A DNA stretch of 64,000 nucleotides from Phorcus lineatus (GCA_921293015.1 OV121096.1:14945000-15008999), one strand, 5' to 3'. Positions 1 through 14,480 are shown, counted from the first letter of the stretch. Notes: generated by a model from the letters alone, not told the origin. Numbers and translations: made by a program.

Positions 1-119
1 TATTCAAATGTGGCAATTCTGGGGTAAGTAGGCGGGGGTGATTCTGGCTATTTAGATGCCCTATAAACCATATGTGGATCTGTTAGAGGAGTCGGCCATT
101 CTAAACTTTACCTTAAAAC

Positions 120-640
120 AGGTAATTCATCATTATCTGATCGGCATAAACTTCACAAGATGATTGTTTTTTCACAATATGTTTCATTGTAAAACCCTGA
201 AATACTTAACAGAAATAATTCCTATAAATCTATCCTCTGCATCCACATATGAATCTAGATCGTGCAACATTTTTCACAATCCATTTTGCCACACAGAAAT
301 TTTTTTTAAATCCTTCCTTCCAACATGTGTGAGGGATTGGAACTTGTTGAATAACAATGTAAGAAATAATAATCTCATAAATTGTCAGAAATACGTTTAA
401 CAAACCCAACCTTGCAATGTGCATGATATTATTAAGAACACAAGCACAAGAGCCAACCAAATCATTCATTGTAAAATAAGACTCAAGTGTAGTACAACCT
501 TACTGCTCATAAATTTGACCGCTTTATACAAAATACTTCCATTTGTAACTGTGGCTATCACTATGAAGACATCATCCATTATCTGTTCATGTGTCCCAAT
601 TTGACTGTTGTTCAATCAAAAGTGGGCAAAACTTGAAAAC
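120..640 (+). pseudogene. LINE ORF2 C-terminal relic
   Basis: This is the decayed 3' end of a non-LTR retrotransposon ORF2. Across shifting frames one can read a block with FLPTCVRDWNLLNN, which matches the conserved 'SF.P..I..WN.LP' segment after the reverse transcriptase in Jockey/CR1-type LINEs. It is followed at about 541-610 by a C-x-C-x8-H-Y-x3-C arrangement (ICNCGYHYEDIIHYLFMC) typical of the terminal zinc knuckle of such ORFs. At least two frame changes and one stop codon (at 398-400) interrupt it. The reverse transcriptase itself would lie upstream, outside the window. It sits about 500 bases before the first RhoGAP exon, in the same orientation. Clade assignment is uncertain. Confidence 0.65.
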
Positions 641-1317
<677 letters not shown>

Positions 1318-1639
1318 TGAGGCATTTTTATTTTCAATGATTGAGTTAAAAGCACTGACACACACCAATATTTCATGAATATAAAATATTGCAAAGATAA
1401 TTCATGTCTCTGAATGTTACTAACAATCTGCACTTGGATCATCTTGAATGAAAGTTATAGAGTTAATCTTAAAAGCAAAATGAAAAATATGAATTATAAA
1501 ATGTAGCATTAATTCCTCATGAACTACAATAACGGCAATATTCACATTTTGCTTACGGTCTGAAATCAAATAATGTCAGCTGCTATGGTTAATGCAACAG
1601 CAATGTATATTCAAAAGCTTCACATATTCCCAGTTAAGC

Positions 1640-1850
1640 ATTTTTTTCAGAAGGGGATCCTCCTTGGGTTACTTTTGCCTAAAATGTGGTTTTTTTTTTG
1701 CTATATGACAGGTTGTGACTATATTTTGAATAAAAAATATACAAAAACAACACATAAAGTCTATTTTCTTATGTGTCACCACCCTTAGAGGGCCTGAAAC
1801 CCTAGCGGTTGCCATGGCACCAAGGGCAGGTAACTCTATTCTCACCACTT
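1640..1850 (+). repeat. DIRS copy 1 left inverted terminal repeat
   Basis: Matches the reverse complement of 4894-5113 over about 210 bp at roughly 75-80% by eye. Shared blocks include GGATCCTCCTTGGG, TGTGACTATATTTTGAA and GGGCAGGTAACTCTATTCTC. The same left repeat recurs in truncated form at 5881-6055 in copy 2. Confidence 0.8.
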
Positions 1851-2297
1851 ATCAATCTGTCGTTGAAGTGGAAGCACGCTGTTTTTCTGACTGATATCTA
1901 AGAAACGGAGACATGGAGAAAGAGACAAATGTTACCTTTATTAATAAACGTAGTTTAGAATAGGTTCGCATTTTTTGCATTCCTTTGCATTTTGACTTAG
2001 GTATTTTCCCAAACTGTTCGAACAAGTTGCTTCGTTCTAGCGCGGGAAAAAAGACAAACATGATGGATTCCCGGAGATTGTTTTTCCCCAACTAGGTGGA
2101 AAATAGATATCTATCGTATGGAATCAACCTTTGTTTGGCACTTGATGTTATTTTCAAATAAACATCTATTTATGTCAATGGCGACCAATTTCACCTTAGA
2201 TGCTGGAGGTGGGAGAGGACTTAAAGGGCTTGACTCCCCCTTCTATACAGATGGTCGGTAAGAAGAAGGCACTTGTGTCCTCTCGATCCCTTTTGAG

Positions 2298-3515
2298 GTG
2301 AGCTCGAATTCGGAGGTGGGGGGCTGGCTATCTTCCGCTAGGACCCTACCCATCACCCCCTTTATTGACACTATTAAGGGCCTCATGGGGGAGCTGATGT
2401 CTGAGCTCCGCAAGGTGCCAGTTCCAAGGCTCCCCTGGGTGATACCTCAGTTTTCGTGGAGCATAGGGCCCGTCCAAGCCTGTTACCCTCCAGAGAGGTT
2501 GGGGGGAACCATTAACCCCAAGAGCTGGGATCCCTGCGCTTTGGCGTCGGGGGTTCGCATCTTGGCCTGAGGATCCGCCTACTTCTAGGGAATGAGAGGT
2601 GGTCGACGGGTTGCGGTTCTTTGCTTCCTTTGTCTGCTCTCCTGGCCAAATCCTTGTAAACCTTGTCCGTTTTGGACTCTGAGGTACTGGGAGATCGTTC
2701 AGAAGAGGAGATGGTGATTGATTGGGGTTCGGAGCTTGATCCTACTGACCTCCCCATTTCTGAAGCCCTGAGGGAGTCTGCGACAGCTGCCTTCCCTCAG
2801 GTGGTCGTTTCTGAGAAGAAGGTAGATTCTTCTGAGTTCCGACTTCCTGTTGGGGGCTTTGCACAGCGCAAATGTCATTGGGCTTCCTGGCCAGCGGGTG
2901 CCACACTTCAAGCAAACGTTCAGCTCCTTTTAGGAGATGTACCGGAACACATCACAACAATTGCGGGTGGAGGTACATTCGGCTTACCTGGCCTCCTTGC
3001 AGGGTAGGGGCATGTCAGAAGGGAAGGAGCTGGCCGAAACCACCAGAAGCAATTGACTGAGGTCTCCAGTTACCTGGCTCGCGACTCCATCTGGAACACG
3101 GCAAACCAGGTGATTACCACACTGATGGGGCTGCGGAGGCATTTGTTTAGTTGTTCTTCACTCCCGCAGCCGACAAAGAATGTACTGCTTCTTGCCCTCC
3201 TATATGAACTAGGTCAAACCCTGTTCCCGGGATCAGCAACAGTCATCAAAGACTTTGCTGAACGGCTCGAGAGAGGTTTTGCCAGGAAGTGCAAGTCGCC
3301 TCTGGATGGCCTTCCGTCAGGTCCGCCGACCAAGGTCTACTCAGGGTAGAATACTCAACTCCACTATGGGTCAGGCAAGGGCAGTCATCCAGGGAAGAAA
3401 GGCAAGGGTAGAAAGCGCAAGCAGGCCAAGGGCCAGCAACAGCCTTTCGGGGGGCTCCTATTACCCCTTCTACCCAAACTGGAGATCTGTCAGGTGTCCC
3501 GAGTGCCACCGGTAG
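2298..3515 (+). pseudogene. DIRS gag-like relic
   Basis: Several overlapping open stretches (2298-2570, 2663-3007, 3053-3349, 3255-3515) together form the region where DIRS elements encode their first, gag-like protein. No domain is firmly recognised. The middle piece includes an acidic block (DSEVLGDRSEEEMVIDWGSE). The next piece reads EVSSYLARDSIWNTANQVI, which is repeated in copy 2 as EVNSYLAQDYICSALSQVM. That parallel shows the frame was once protein coding. The assignment to gag rests on position and copy-to-copy conservation. Confidence 0.5.
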
Positions 3516-3639
3516 CAGGAATCCGTTGCCTTTCTCCAGAGCTTCCAGTGGGGGGGGGGGGCTGACTCTCCCAGTTCCTTCCTGAATGGGGGGTAGTCAC
3601 GTTATACCTCTGTGCCCTATCCACACTCAGGGATGACAT

Positions 3640-4665
3640 TTGCCTCATTGGAAGCTTTGTCCACCATCTTTTACCGGAGTGAGGCACACCCCAGTGCCAT
3701 CCTCCCTGGAGAAGGTAGAAGTCCTCCTTGCCAAAGTCGCAGCTCTGATCGACAAAGCGGCCACACAGCAGTTCTTGCAGTCACCAGCAACTTGGCTCCA
3801 TCTTCAGGGAAACATGGCAGAGATGGTGGATGAGGTCTTGAGGGTTTGTTTGAGGATTAGGCCAGTCCAACAGGCTTTGCCAGGACTATTGTCTCACTCC
3901 AAGAGTCCGGAAAGATCGGTAACCATTCCGAAGTGGCTTTCCACTCATCTGGAATTGTGGCTGGTAGTACGCAACCTTTCAACCTCTACCTCTCAGTTTG
4001 GGGACGAGTCCAGGAAGCACATCAATGTGCTCGAACTTCAGGCAGTGAGGAATGTCTTCGACCACTTCTTTCACTTGGGTTAAGGTGGTACGTCTAGAAA
4101 TGGACAATCAAACTGCCATTACGTACATTGCCAGATAGGGCGGAAGGGTGTCCCAAGCTCTCCTCCGTGAGGGTTGGCAGTTCCTGCTTTGGTGCAATCA
4201 GTACGACATCTGGGTGATACTAGTGTACCTCCCGGGAGTGGACAACGTCCAAGCGGACGCCTTGTCCTGGCACATGTTTGCTCCTCACAAATGGATGCTC
4301 CACCAGGAGATAATAGGGTTATCTCCCAGTTGTATGGGTTGTTCTGTGGATCTGTTTGCGTATGGAGTGACAAATCAGACGGTGTTCTGCTCCAGGATAC
4401 CAAACCCAAGCACACTGGGACTTGACGCCATTTGCAATAGACTGGACTCGCAGAGTGCTGTGGGCATTTCCACCCATGCCTCTGATTCTCAGGGTTCTGT
4501 TGCAGGTAGGCAGACAGCCTCCACAGTTGTTGGTCTTGATGACACCGCTGTGGACGGCCAAGAGTTGGTTTCTGTTAGTACTCATATATCTAGTACAGCC
4601 TCTTCTACTATTACCCTGGCTACCAGACCTTCTGACACAGGAGGGGGCGCCACTCCCTGATGGGT
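3640..4665 (+). pseudogene. DIRS reverse transcriptase C-terminus and RNase H relic
   Basis: Frames at 3640-4083, 4148-4660 and 4422-4670 together give the end of a DIRS-type RT followed by RNase H. The RT connection segment contains KVEVLLAKVAALIDKA and WLHLQGNMAEMVD. The RNase H part contains HINVLELQAV (about 4018-4047), then MDNQTAITYI, LPGVDNVQADALSW and VDLFAYGVTNQTVF, the usual order of conserved blocks in DIRS RNase H and its downstream linker. A stop at about 4081 and frame switches near 4136 and 4430 break it. The catalytic palm with the YxDD box is absent. Confidence 0.75.
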
Positions 4666-4675
4666 TGTAATCCCA

Positions 4676-4805
4676 TGGCCCTTCCCATTGAAGAGATCTG
4701 CTCCGCCGCTATTCTGAGCCAGCCTAACACGTTCATAAGACACTACCAACTCAACAAGCATTTAAGCAATCGTGCTCGGTTTGGCAAGTCGGTTCGTTTT
4801 TTTTA
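4676..4805 (+). pseudogene. Tyrosine recombinase C-terminal remnant
   Basis: The sequence reads EEICSAAILSQPNTF followed by IRHYQLNKHL. It resembles the last segment of DIRS tyrosine recombinases, where a tryptophan/serine-rich stretch leads to NTF.xHY, the final Y being the nucleophile region. The upstream catalytic Arg and His-x-x-Arg boxes have been deleted, so only the tail remains, directly before the right inverted repeat. Confidence 0.5.
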
Positions 4806-4893
4806 GGAATTGTTGTGGTACTCAAGTACTTACCTTTCCAACACTGCACAATTGGGCCGTAGCCCTTATTCTATCTGCCTATGCTAGATTGAT

Positions 4894-5113
4894 AAGTTTT
4901 GAGAATAGAGTTACCTGCCCTTTGAGCCATGGCAATAGCACGGGTTTGGGGCCCTGTTAGGGTGGTGATGTATAAGAAAACATGTTTTTATGTTATTTTA
5001 AAAAATTTTCTTTCAAAATATAGTCACAACATGTCACCTAGCAAAAATAAACAGATTTTATGCAATAGTGCCCCAAGGAGGATCCTCTTCAAAGAATCTG
5101 AAACCTCTGCAGG
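4894..5113 (-). repeat. DIRS copy 1 right inverted terminal repeat
   Basis: Reverse-complement partner of 1640-1850. It starts immediately after the tyrosine-recombinase remnant, as expected for the right end of a DIRS element. Confidence 0.8.
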
Positions 5114-5880
5114 ATTTTTTTGGCACAACTGACCATTGATGTTTTGGCTCAACAAACCTGAAAGACCCTATTGTCTTATCACATGGCATGGCGTCTGTCC
5201 ATCTGACCGTCAGGGTAGCCAAGGATCAAACTCAAAACATTATGCATGCTAGTACCTTATTGCATACTAATATATTAAAGATTGTTGAGGGATTTTTACA
5301 GTGAGGTGGGGGGTCAATAGGAAGTATCAACTGACAAACATGACGTAACAACGGCTGACAGTCACAAAGTGAACCACTTATAGCTGAAACTCCATCAATA
5401 TGCCCAGTCATATGTCCAAACTGTTCATTTACAAGCTAGGTCATTGGATTACATTAGTATTCTGCAAATCAGTACTTTTCGCAGGTTTAATGGATTGTCA
5501 AGCGATTCTATATTGAGTCCGGGGATGTTTAGCTTTATTTACTTCTTCATAGATATGCCTGGACAATTGACAAAAATTATAAGTATTAGAAAGCGAACAC
5601 CTTATTTGATTCTGTAACTCACAACAGAATATAAATGACCAATTGAAAAATGTATTTTTTGGCCAAATATCTAGGCTTTCACAAACAAAGGATATGTTCA
5701 TTTATATTGATATATTCCTGCAATATGAATGGCTGAGGGATACATATAAATTTTTGGTGTTGTGATGTGAAAAATTAAGGAAATATTTTCATGTATACTT
5801 GGATTTCTAAAATTGGATACGACATTGACTAAGTCAACATAGCTCACAAAAAAAAAACATTTCGAACTTCTGATTTGATA

Positions 5881-7904
5881 CCTGCAAATTCTTTGTCAGA
5901 AGGGATTCTCCTGGGGATACTTCTGCATAAGATCTGTATATATTTGCTATATGACAGGTTGTGAATTTATTTTGAATAAGAAATACAGAAATATAAACCC
6001 CATAAAAACGTGTTTTCATATATAATACCACCCTAACAGAGCTCCAAACCCTGATATGGACAGGTTTGCATTTTTTGCATTTTTATTTTTTCCAAACGCG
6101 GCAAACCAAGTGTTTCTTCTTGGCATGAAAAAAAAGGTCGAACAGGGCGAATTCCCGGAAGATCATTTCCAACTAGAGGAAATTATCAATCTTTTGTATG
6201 GAATTCGTAGCTTGTTTGGCACTTGATGTTAATTTTTGTGTAAATAAAATAGTAATCATGTTACATCAATAACAATTATTTTTGCCTTGTTTTTTTAAGT
6301 ATTGGAGGTTAGGTGGGCAAGACATAGTTACATGTTCTATTTATTTCAGCCTGTGCTTTATTAATGCTTGCTTATGATGCTTCTCACTTATATACGCGGA
6401 GCCCGTATACCTGGTATATATATTATACTTAGTTAATATTACACAGTCACCCCTCCCACCTTTCCATTAGACACACATGCACTAAGTATTTCTTCTGTGA
6501 TTGGTTAGTCATTCAAGAAGTGTACTGGGTGCGGGTCATCGTTACCCCAGGCAGATTATTTCAAAAGATAGAGTCCTCCCTCATTCCATCAGCCTCAACA
6601 GAGAGTTCCAACTCAGAAAGGAGGGGTGGCCAGGTATCATCTGCAAGGGCTTCCCCCATCTCACACACTACTAATATTTCCTGAATTAAGGGGCAGAGAT
6701 CCAGGTCTTCCAGAAACCCTCGGGTAGCATTACACAGGACCCCAAAACTGCCCTTAAGACAGCTGATCCTTTGCTAAAGCAGTCGTTCATCTCCTTTGAG
6801 GAGACCTCAATGACAACGGAGGTCAACAGTTACCTGGCTCAAGATTATATTTGTAGTGCATTGAGTCAGGTGATGACCGCAGTGATTGGACTGCTGAGGC
6901 TATGGTTGAGTTGTTCTTCACTCCCACAGCCGACCCAAAACTCACTGTTTGCCCTCCTGTTCAAACTGGGTCAAACCCTGGTTCCTGGGCTCGGGCACGG
7001 TGATGAAGGACAGCTTCCTACATCTGGTACAGGGTCAGTTGGTCTGTGTGAAATTGGACAACCAGACAGCCTTGACATATATTGTCAAACAGGGCGGTAC
7101 CGTGTCACCAACTCTTCTACGGGAAGTGTATCAGTGAAGTACTATCAGTTAAACATTTGTGTGATACCGGTCAGTCTGATTAACATCCACCATGTTCCGA
7201 GGAATAAAAGCTTTAAAAAATTACTCCAAAGGGATTTGAACTTATTCTATAAGGGGCTTTCCTCTCCACAACAGTCTGAAAGCACCCTCGTAGCTCGCAT
7301 GTCCAAACACAATCTCAACTAGCCAATCACAATGACTTTGGCAAAAGCCTTCTGTATCAGTATCTAGGGGAAAGTAACTCCCATTTACCATTTGTTTAAC
7401 TTGTTCGCCGCTATCCTTATGTTAAACGCGATGACGTTATTGGTCCGCTAATGAATACATTTTGGCTGCACTAAACTGGTGTAGGAATGTGACGGCAACA
7501 AGGCTGAATTCAGACCTTTGTGGAGAGGAAAGCCCCTGATAGTGTAAGTTCGAATCCCACAAGACTAAATGTTCAAAAATCTTTTATTCCTCAGAACACG
7601 GTTGATTTTAATCAGATTCGTGATACCAGTGTACCACCTGGGAATGGACAATGTCCGAAGTTGCCTTGTCCTGGCGCTTTCTTGCTCCAAACAAATGGAT
7701 GCTCCACCTGAGCTTATCACCCAGTTGTATTGGTTGTATCTATTACAGCTTCCTGTACTATTACCCTGTCTATCAGACCTTCTGACACAGGAAGGGACGC
7801 CACACTTGAATCCCAGGATTCAAAGGGTGGTAGAGTTGCATGAGTTGCAGACACAATACCACAAATATTCTATCGAGGATAGATGGGCCTGTCATGTGCT
7901 CTGA
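5881..7904 (+). mobile_element. DIRS-type retrotransposon, copy 2 (truncated)
   Basis: A second fragmentary DIRS copy in the same orientation. 5881-6055 matches the left inverted repeat of copy 1, 6060-6240 matches its internal leader, and 6600-7135 matches the gag-like region and then RNase H (LDNQTALTYIVKQGGTVS). 7620-7904 matches the RNase H downstream linker (SDLLTQEGTPHLNP). A 448 bp MITE splits the RNase H at 7172-7619. No right inverted repeat and no tyrosine recombinase are seen, so the 3' end is lost. Confidence 0.7.
7172..7619. mobile_element. Long-TIR MITE inserted in DIRS RNase H
   Basis: A 448 bp insertion with terminal inverted repeats of about 109 bp (7172-7280 and 7509-7619). 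The flanks GTGATACCGGT (7161-7171) and GTGATACCAGT (7620-7630) look like a 9-11 bp target-site duplication, and the uninterrupted site is visible in DIRS copy 1 at about 4215 (GTGATACTAGT). Long TIRs with a 9-11 bp duplication point to a Mutator-like non-autonomous element. It has no coding capacity. The right arm contains GTTCGAATCCCAC at 7549-7561, resembling a tRNA B box, probably by chance or by ancestry of the arm. Confidence 0.8.
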
Positions 7905-7980
7905 AGTGGCTATTGTGATTTGTGATAGTGATGATTTGTAAAATAACTTGCATTTTTAACAGGAGACAATTATATCCAAA

Positions 7981-8045
7981 CCAGGTATCCAACCCGTAAC
8001 CCGCCAATTCTCGTATAACCACAGCGCTAGCGAACCTAGGTGACA
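7981..8045 (-). repeat. Possible tRNA-like SINE head
   Basis: On the minus strand a TAGCGCTGTGGTTA block resembles a pol III A box. About 30 bases on, GGGTTGGATACC weakly resembles a B box. No full cloverleaf, CCA end or neighbouring copy was found, so this may be a decayed tRNA-derived SINE or chance. Confidence 0.25.
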
Positions 8046-8389
8046 GTAGAAAAACATTTTAATGACCAAATCATTGAGTGGTTTTAAGTGTTAGGATTGA
8101 GTTATACATAGTAAAATATTTAAATCTTAAACATCTACGGTGGTAAACATCTCCTAATTTACATTTTGAAATTTAGTTGTTTTTTCAGTGTACTGCACAT
8201 GCGGCGCAAATTTCTCAGGCTTCTGTCACCTACCGCATTTAAACACTGTTTGTTTATCTGGAAGGGCGATTAATATTGTACCAATATTGTCAACAAAAGA
8301 ACCTCTATTACTTTAACACGTGCTTAATATTTTTTTCATATTCTTTTGGTTTTTTTTGGCTGTTTGAAATTATTCTTAATTCTCGTATG

Positions 8390-8487
8390 GCAAGTCAGTC
8401 ACCAACCTCGTTGTCGGTGTGCATGACTTGGAAGCCATGTGTGAGGCTTCGCGTCTCGGGATCACAATTCCCATATGCCTACCGGTA
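8390..8487 (+). other. Candidate orphan exon or chance open frame
   Basis: The frame VTNLVVGVHDLEAMCEASRL runs on for about ten more codons to a consensus-like donor CCG/GTAAGT at about 8481-8489. It does not fit between the two RhoGAP exons, which join in phase without it, and no homologous family was recognised. It could be an exon of an inserted gene fragment, an alternative exon or chance. Confidence 0.2.
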
Positions 8488-8594
8488 AGTGTTCCAATTC
8501 AAGCACACCTTCCACTCAATTGGTAACTATATAACAATGTCTTTCATATCTGGATAGCAAAAGTAACTGATCTGTTTTATATTTAATGTTCTAA

Positions 8595-11352
<2,758 letters not shown>

Positions 11353-11379
11353 AGAACCACTCCTTTAGTTGTTGGAGTC

Positions 11380-11930
11380 ATATATGTAAGACTCGAATCC
11401 ATGGCAGGCCCCAAATCTGTGGCGGATTTCCAAATCTATGGCAGATTTTCAAATGCCTGACATTTGTACCTTTTTTTGTATTATTCTGCAATGATTAACC
11501 AAACTAAGTAGACAAACTTACCCTAAAAATTGTCGACAGGAATCCAAGGGTTACAAAAGATAGTCTTTCAATATCTTAGGGCTAAAGAAGACAGACTCAC
11601 CGAGGACTAAAAAGATCCTACAAAATAAAGACAATTGATGTGGCACGAAGCCGCAAATGTCTCATTTACATGTAAGGTATTGTTTAATGTATTTTCGTAA
11701 TTGGGATATGGACTCTTATTATTTGATCGTTATCCGTTCGCAATATCTCTCTGTGACTTCCCTAATTATTACGCTAGCGAAGCAATTGGGCCCTATGACG
11801 GGAACAGTTAGCTATTATGACGTCATCGCATAATGACGTCATGAAACAGTCTAACAATCAAACAAGCCACAGATAAGGAAACCCGCCATAGATTAGAGAC
11901 CCGCCACAGATCTGAGTCCTACATATATGC
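11380..11930. mobile_element. Inverted-repeat element in the RhoGAP 3' flank
   Basis: About 550 bp with inverted ends of about 65 bp: 11380-11455 reads ATATATGTAAGACTCGAATC and then repeats of a word like AAATCTGTGGCGG; the reverse complement of 11868-11930 reads nearly the same. The arms themselves contain two or three copies of that about 17 bp word. The middle carries two perfect TGACGTCA palindromes (11818-11825 and 11834-11841). There is no coding capacity. The superfamily cannot be named from the ends. Confidence 0.6.
11818..11841. promoter_or_regulatory. Paired TGACGTCA (CRE-type) palindromes
   Basis: Two exact TGACGTCA octamers start 16 bases apart, close to one and a half helical turns. 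The octamer is the consensus site of CREB/ATF bZIP factors. It lies inside a repeat element behind a gene, so use as an enhancer is only a possibility. Confidence 0.3.
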
Positions 11931-13799
11931 CAAACTTAATCAATGGTGTCATTTGTTCGGGAAGTATCTACTGTTACCAAAAAGACACATTTTAAAGCTT
12001 ATTGTTTTTTTACAGTGACAATATGAGGGTAGAACATCGCAATTATTGAAAACTGGACAGTGGCGTGCATCAAATAGTCAAACGTAATTTTGGAGACTTA
12101 TCTAAAACAGCCAGGAGGGCAGTTAGGAGTTACTAGCGTTTGTTAGGTTAGATAACTAGTATCCATGTATAAAGGATGTTATATCTACACCTCTGTGCAT
12201 TTATAAGGCTGTTTTAAGATTTTCATGGAAAGCCATTATTTTTCATATATATGTCTTTTGGACATGAACAGTTAAGATGTTTTGATTTTATATCACCACA
12301 TATGACATTTAGGTTCGTATCAAAGATAAATAATATGTTTTGAAAATCACGGAGTGGCCCTTTAAGTGATTGAATTATGTTTCTGTAATTCTGACAGTTT
12401 TAGAAATTTAAATTTGTTTAAGAAATTTTTTCCGGAATGAAAGCTTCTATAAACATTGCTATTAGCAAATTTGATCTCTCCTTCTTAAATTTATGTTAAT
12501 TTGATTTCTGATTTAGTTTGCCATGACTGCCAAAATTTAGATCCGATTCTGCATTGCTGTGTCTCAAACTTAGTTTATTCGATTACATTTGATACTGTCA
12601 TTTATAAACATGACTTTGTTTTAAGTCAACAATCAACATTCGAGTTTTCAACCAAATTAGGCTAAATTTGAAGTGGTGTTAGTTGACAAGTGGATGCTAT
12701 ATGACCAATAAAATCTAAATGAATTGTCAAAATGAGAGAAAAAATACGTTCCATTACTTTAGTTAGATATTACTCAAGATTGGAAGCTATTTGTCTGAGT
12801 CAATGCAAACCAGATTCACTCCTTAAACAACAAAGAACTCACTTAAATAATTATAGGATAAAATCTTTCAAAATATTCTTCTCCAAAACCAATTGGCATA
12901 GGAAGCTAAAATTCTAAAAGAGTGACACCTTTCTGACATTAAGACTCAAATTTGTAACTTAAGTGTTGACGCCTCTTCAAATATTTGCATGGTAGGGTGT
13001 CGACATTCAAATCTTCTTTCATCTCATTTAGAAACCTTTATTGCTAGGAATCTTAAACTTTGAGGATATCAGCTTGTAGGATTGAGACCAAGATGTTTCA
13101 ATTTCATTGTCTTACCAATAAAAATAAGGGTGTGGCAGGGGTACATATTGCAAATGCAGGATTACAAATAAAAAAGGCTAAGAATTTTATAATGCTTTGT
13201 AAAATGATCAATTTAATCATATTGATGTGGTAACTAACCCTGGTCATGTCTGTAGCACAATAAGCAAAATCTAAACATAAAATTAAAACCAATGCTATAG
13301 TGTATGGGAGGGCTTGTTAAGACTGAACTTTACTAACACCGCATTTGGCTAAGAGAAACCAGGGACAAGCAGATGGAAACTTGATATCTGTGCAAGTTCC
13401 CATTGGTAGTGTCAGAGGTTTTGTTGATTAATAATATGGTGAGTGGACAAAAAGGGGGGGAGTCAGAAGATGGAGGATGGATGTTGATGAGCATTGATAT
13501 TTTGCAGGTATGAAGCACTTTTTAGTTGTTTATACATGTGTCTAGTGCTTAAAGAGAAGATTTCCACAAGATAAAAGAGAGAGAAAATGTTTGAAAATTA
13601 ATTGAAAAATAGATACACCCTAACTGCTATTTTTTACGTGTTTGTTTTCTATCATGTATCATGATTGAAGAAACATTAGTGGTTTATCAATTTTCTTCAA
13701 ATTTTATGCTTTGACATCAGATCTAAATAAACTGACACTTGGCAATTTTTGTGATGTATTTCTAACTCATGCATATCTTTTTTGTATTTTCACAAAAAG
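11931..13799. other. Non-coding stretch with dispersed repeats
   Basis: AT-rich sequence with no credible gene. 12041-12365 is a diverged member of the repeat family found whole at 49439-49778 (shared words GTGGCGTGC and CAAACGTAATTTTGGA). 13021-13140 belongs to the family sharing AAACCTTTATTGCTAGGAATCT, also present in the second RhoGAP intron and near 22 kb. Confidence 0.5.
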
Positions 13800-14245
13800 T
13801 GGAGACTGTTAGAAAATAGTTACATATCCTGTCCGGCTCATAGCTTCTAAACTTATCAAATGATTTTAATCAAATTTGATGGTGATATAACATAATTACA
13901 TGAAGATTTGTCATGATTAACAATTTTTTAAATGTTTTTTTTTTCAAATTTTTGTTTTTTTGGTACAAAGCGATGACAATGTTAAAAAGCTGTTTTATAT
14001 CTTGCCAGCTCATAACTTCTAACATAAACAACTGAATTTAATCAAATCTGGTATTAACATGAATTATTACATGAAGGTTACTTATGATTAACTACTTTGC
14101 AATCTTCATTAAAATGCGGTTTAGACTCTGTTACAAAGTTTTTACAAGGCTATGGGCGGTGCTAATCTACACTAATAGAATGGAGTTGCACATTGAATGA
14201 CAAAGCTGTGGATGAAATAAATGATGCACAAAGGTACAAAAAAGT

Positions 14246-14330
14246 ATATGAATGACTGATGAAGGGGGTCAAACGACCCCCGAAACGTCATAATTAAAAT
14301 GTGGAACCTTTCACGAGTGTCATTCATGTG
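14246..14330 (+). ncRNA. Hammerhead-ribozyme-like motif (degenerate)
   Basis: CTGATGA (14256-14262) is followed by a perfect 7 bp hairpin (GGGGGTC 14264-14270, loop AAAC, GACCCCC 14275-14281) and then GAAAC (14282-14286). That is the hammerhead core order CUGAUGA, stem II, GAAA. An outer helix is possible between ATGAATGA (14248-14255) and TCATTCAT (14320-14327). Two departures from consensus weaken it: an extra A at 14263 between the core and stem II, and a G at 14319 where the cleavage-site base should be A, C or U. It may be a decayed retroelement-borne ribozyme. Penelope-like elements are known to carry such motifs. Confidence 0.35.
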
Positions 14331-14343
14331 TTTTAACGGTACT

Positions 14344-14359
14344 CCCCCCCCCCCCCCCT
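14344..14359. repeat. Poly-C run of 16
   Basis: An uninterrupted run of sixteen C residues lies between the hammerhead-like motif and the third unit of the degenerate tandem repeat. A similar run of fifteen stands at 50513-50527. Confidence 0.9.
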
Positions 14360-14480
14360 AAATTCAAAGTTTTTACAAGTCTTGTCCGGTTCATAACTAA
14401 TCAATCAATTTTGATTGAAGCTGGTATGAGATGCTCAATACATGAAGGTGTGTCATTATTTAAAATTTATTTAAAATTTT

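Larger units (their letters stand above)
1640..5113 (+). mobile_element. DIRS-type retrotransposon, copy 1 (internally deleted)
   Basis: About 3.5 kb bounded by inverted terminal repeats of about 210 bp (1640-1850 and 4894-5113), the hallmark of DIRS elements; LTR retrotransposons have direct repeats instead. Between them, in order, lie a gag-like region, the C-terminal part of a reverse transcriptase, a DIRS-type RNase H and the last residues of a tyrosine recombinase. Most of the RT palm and almost all of the recombinase core are missing, and many stops and frameshifts are present. It is therefore a dead derivative. It lies in the sense orientation in a RhoGAP intron. GC content is visibly higher than in the surrounding intron. 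Confidence 0.8.
13800..14480 (+). repeat. Degenerate tandem units of about 180 bp
   Basis: Three loose units share a phrase like CCGGCTCATAACTTCTAA, then AATCAAATTTGGTATGA, ATTACATGAAGGT and CATGATTAAC, at about 13826, 14005 and 14385. Related phrases occur at 31670-31900 and, inverted, at 56440-56800. This is a widespread dispersed repeat with no coding potential. Confidence 0.5.

Noticed and set aside
7549..7561. tRNA B-box-like GTTCGAATCCCAC
   Set aside because: It lies in a TIR arm of the MITE and there is no A box at the right distance or cloverleaf.
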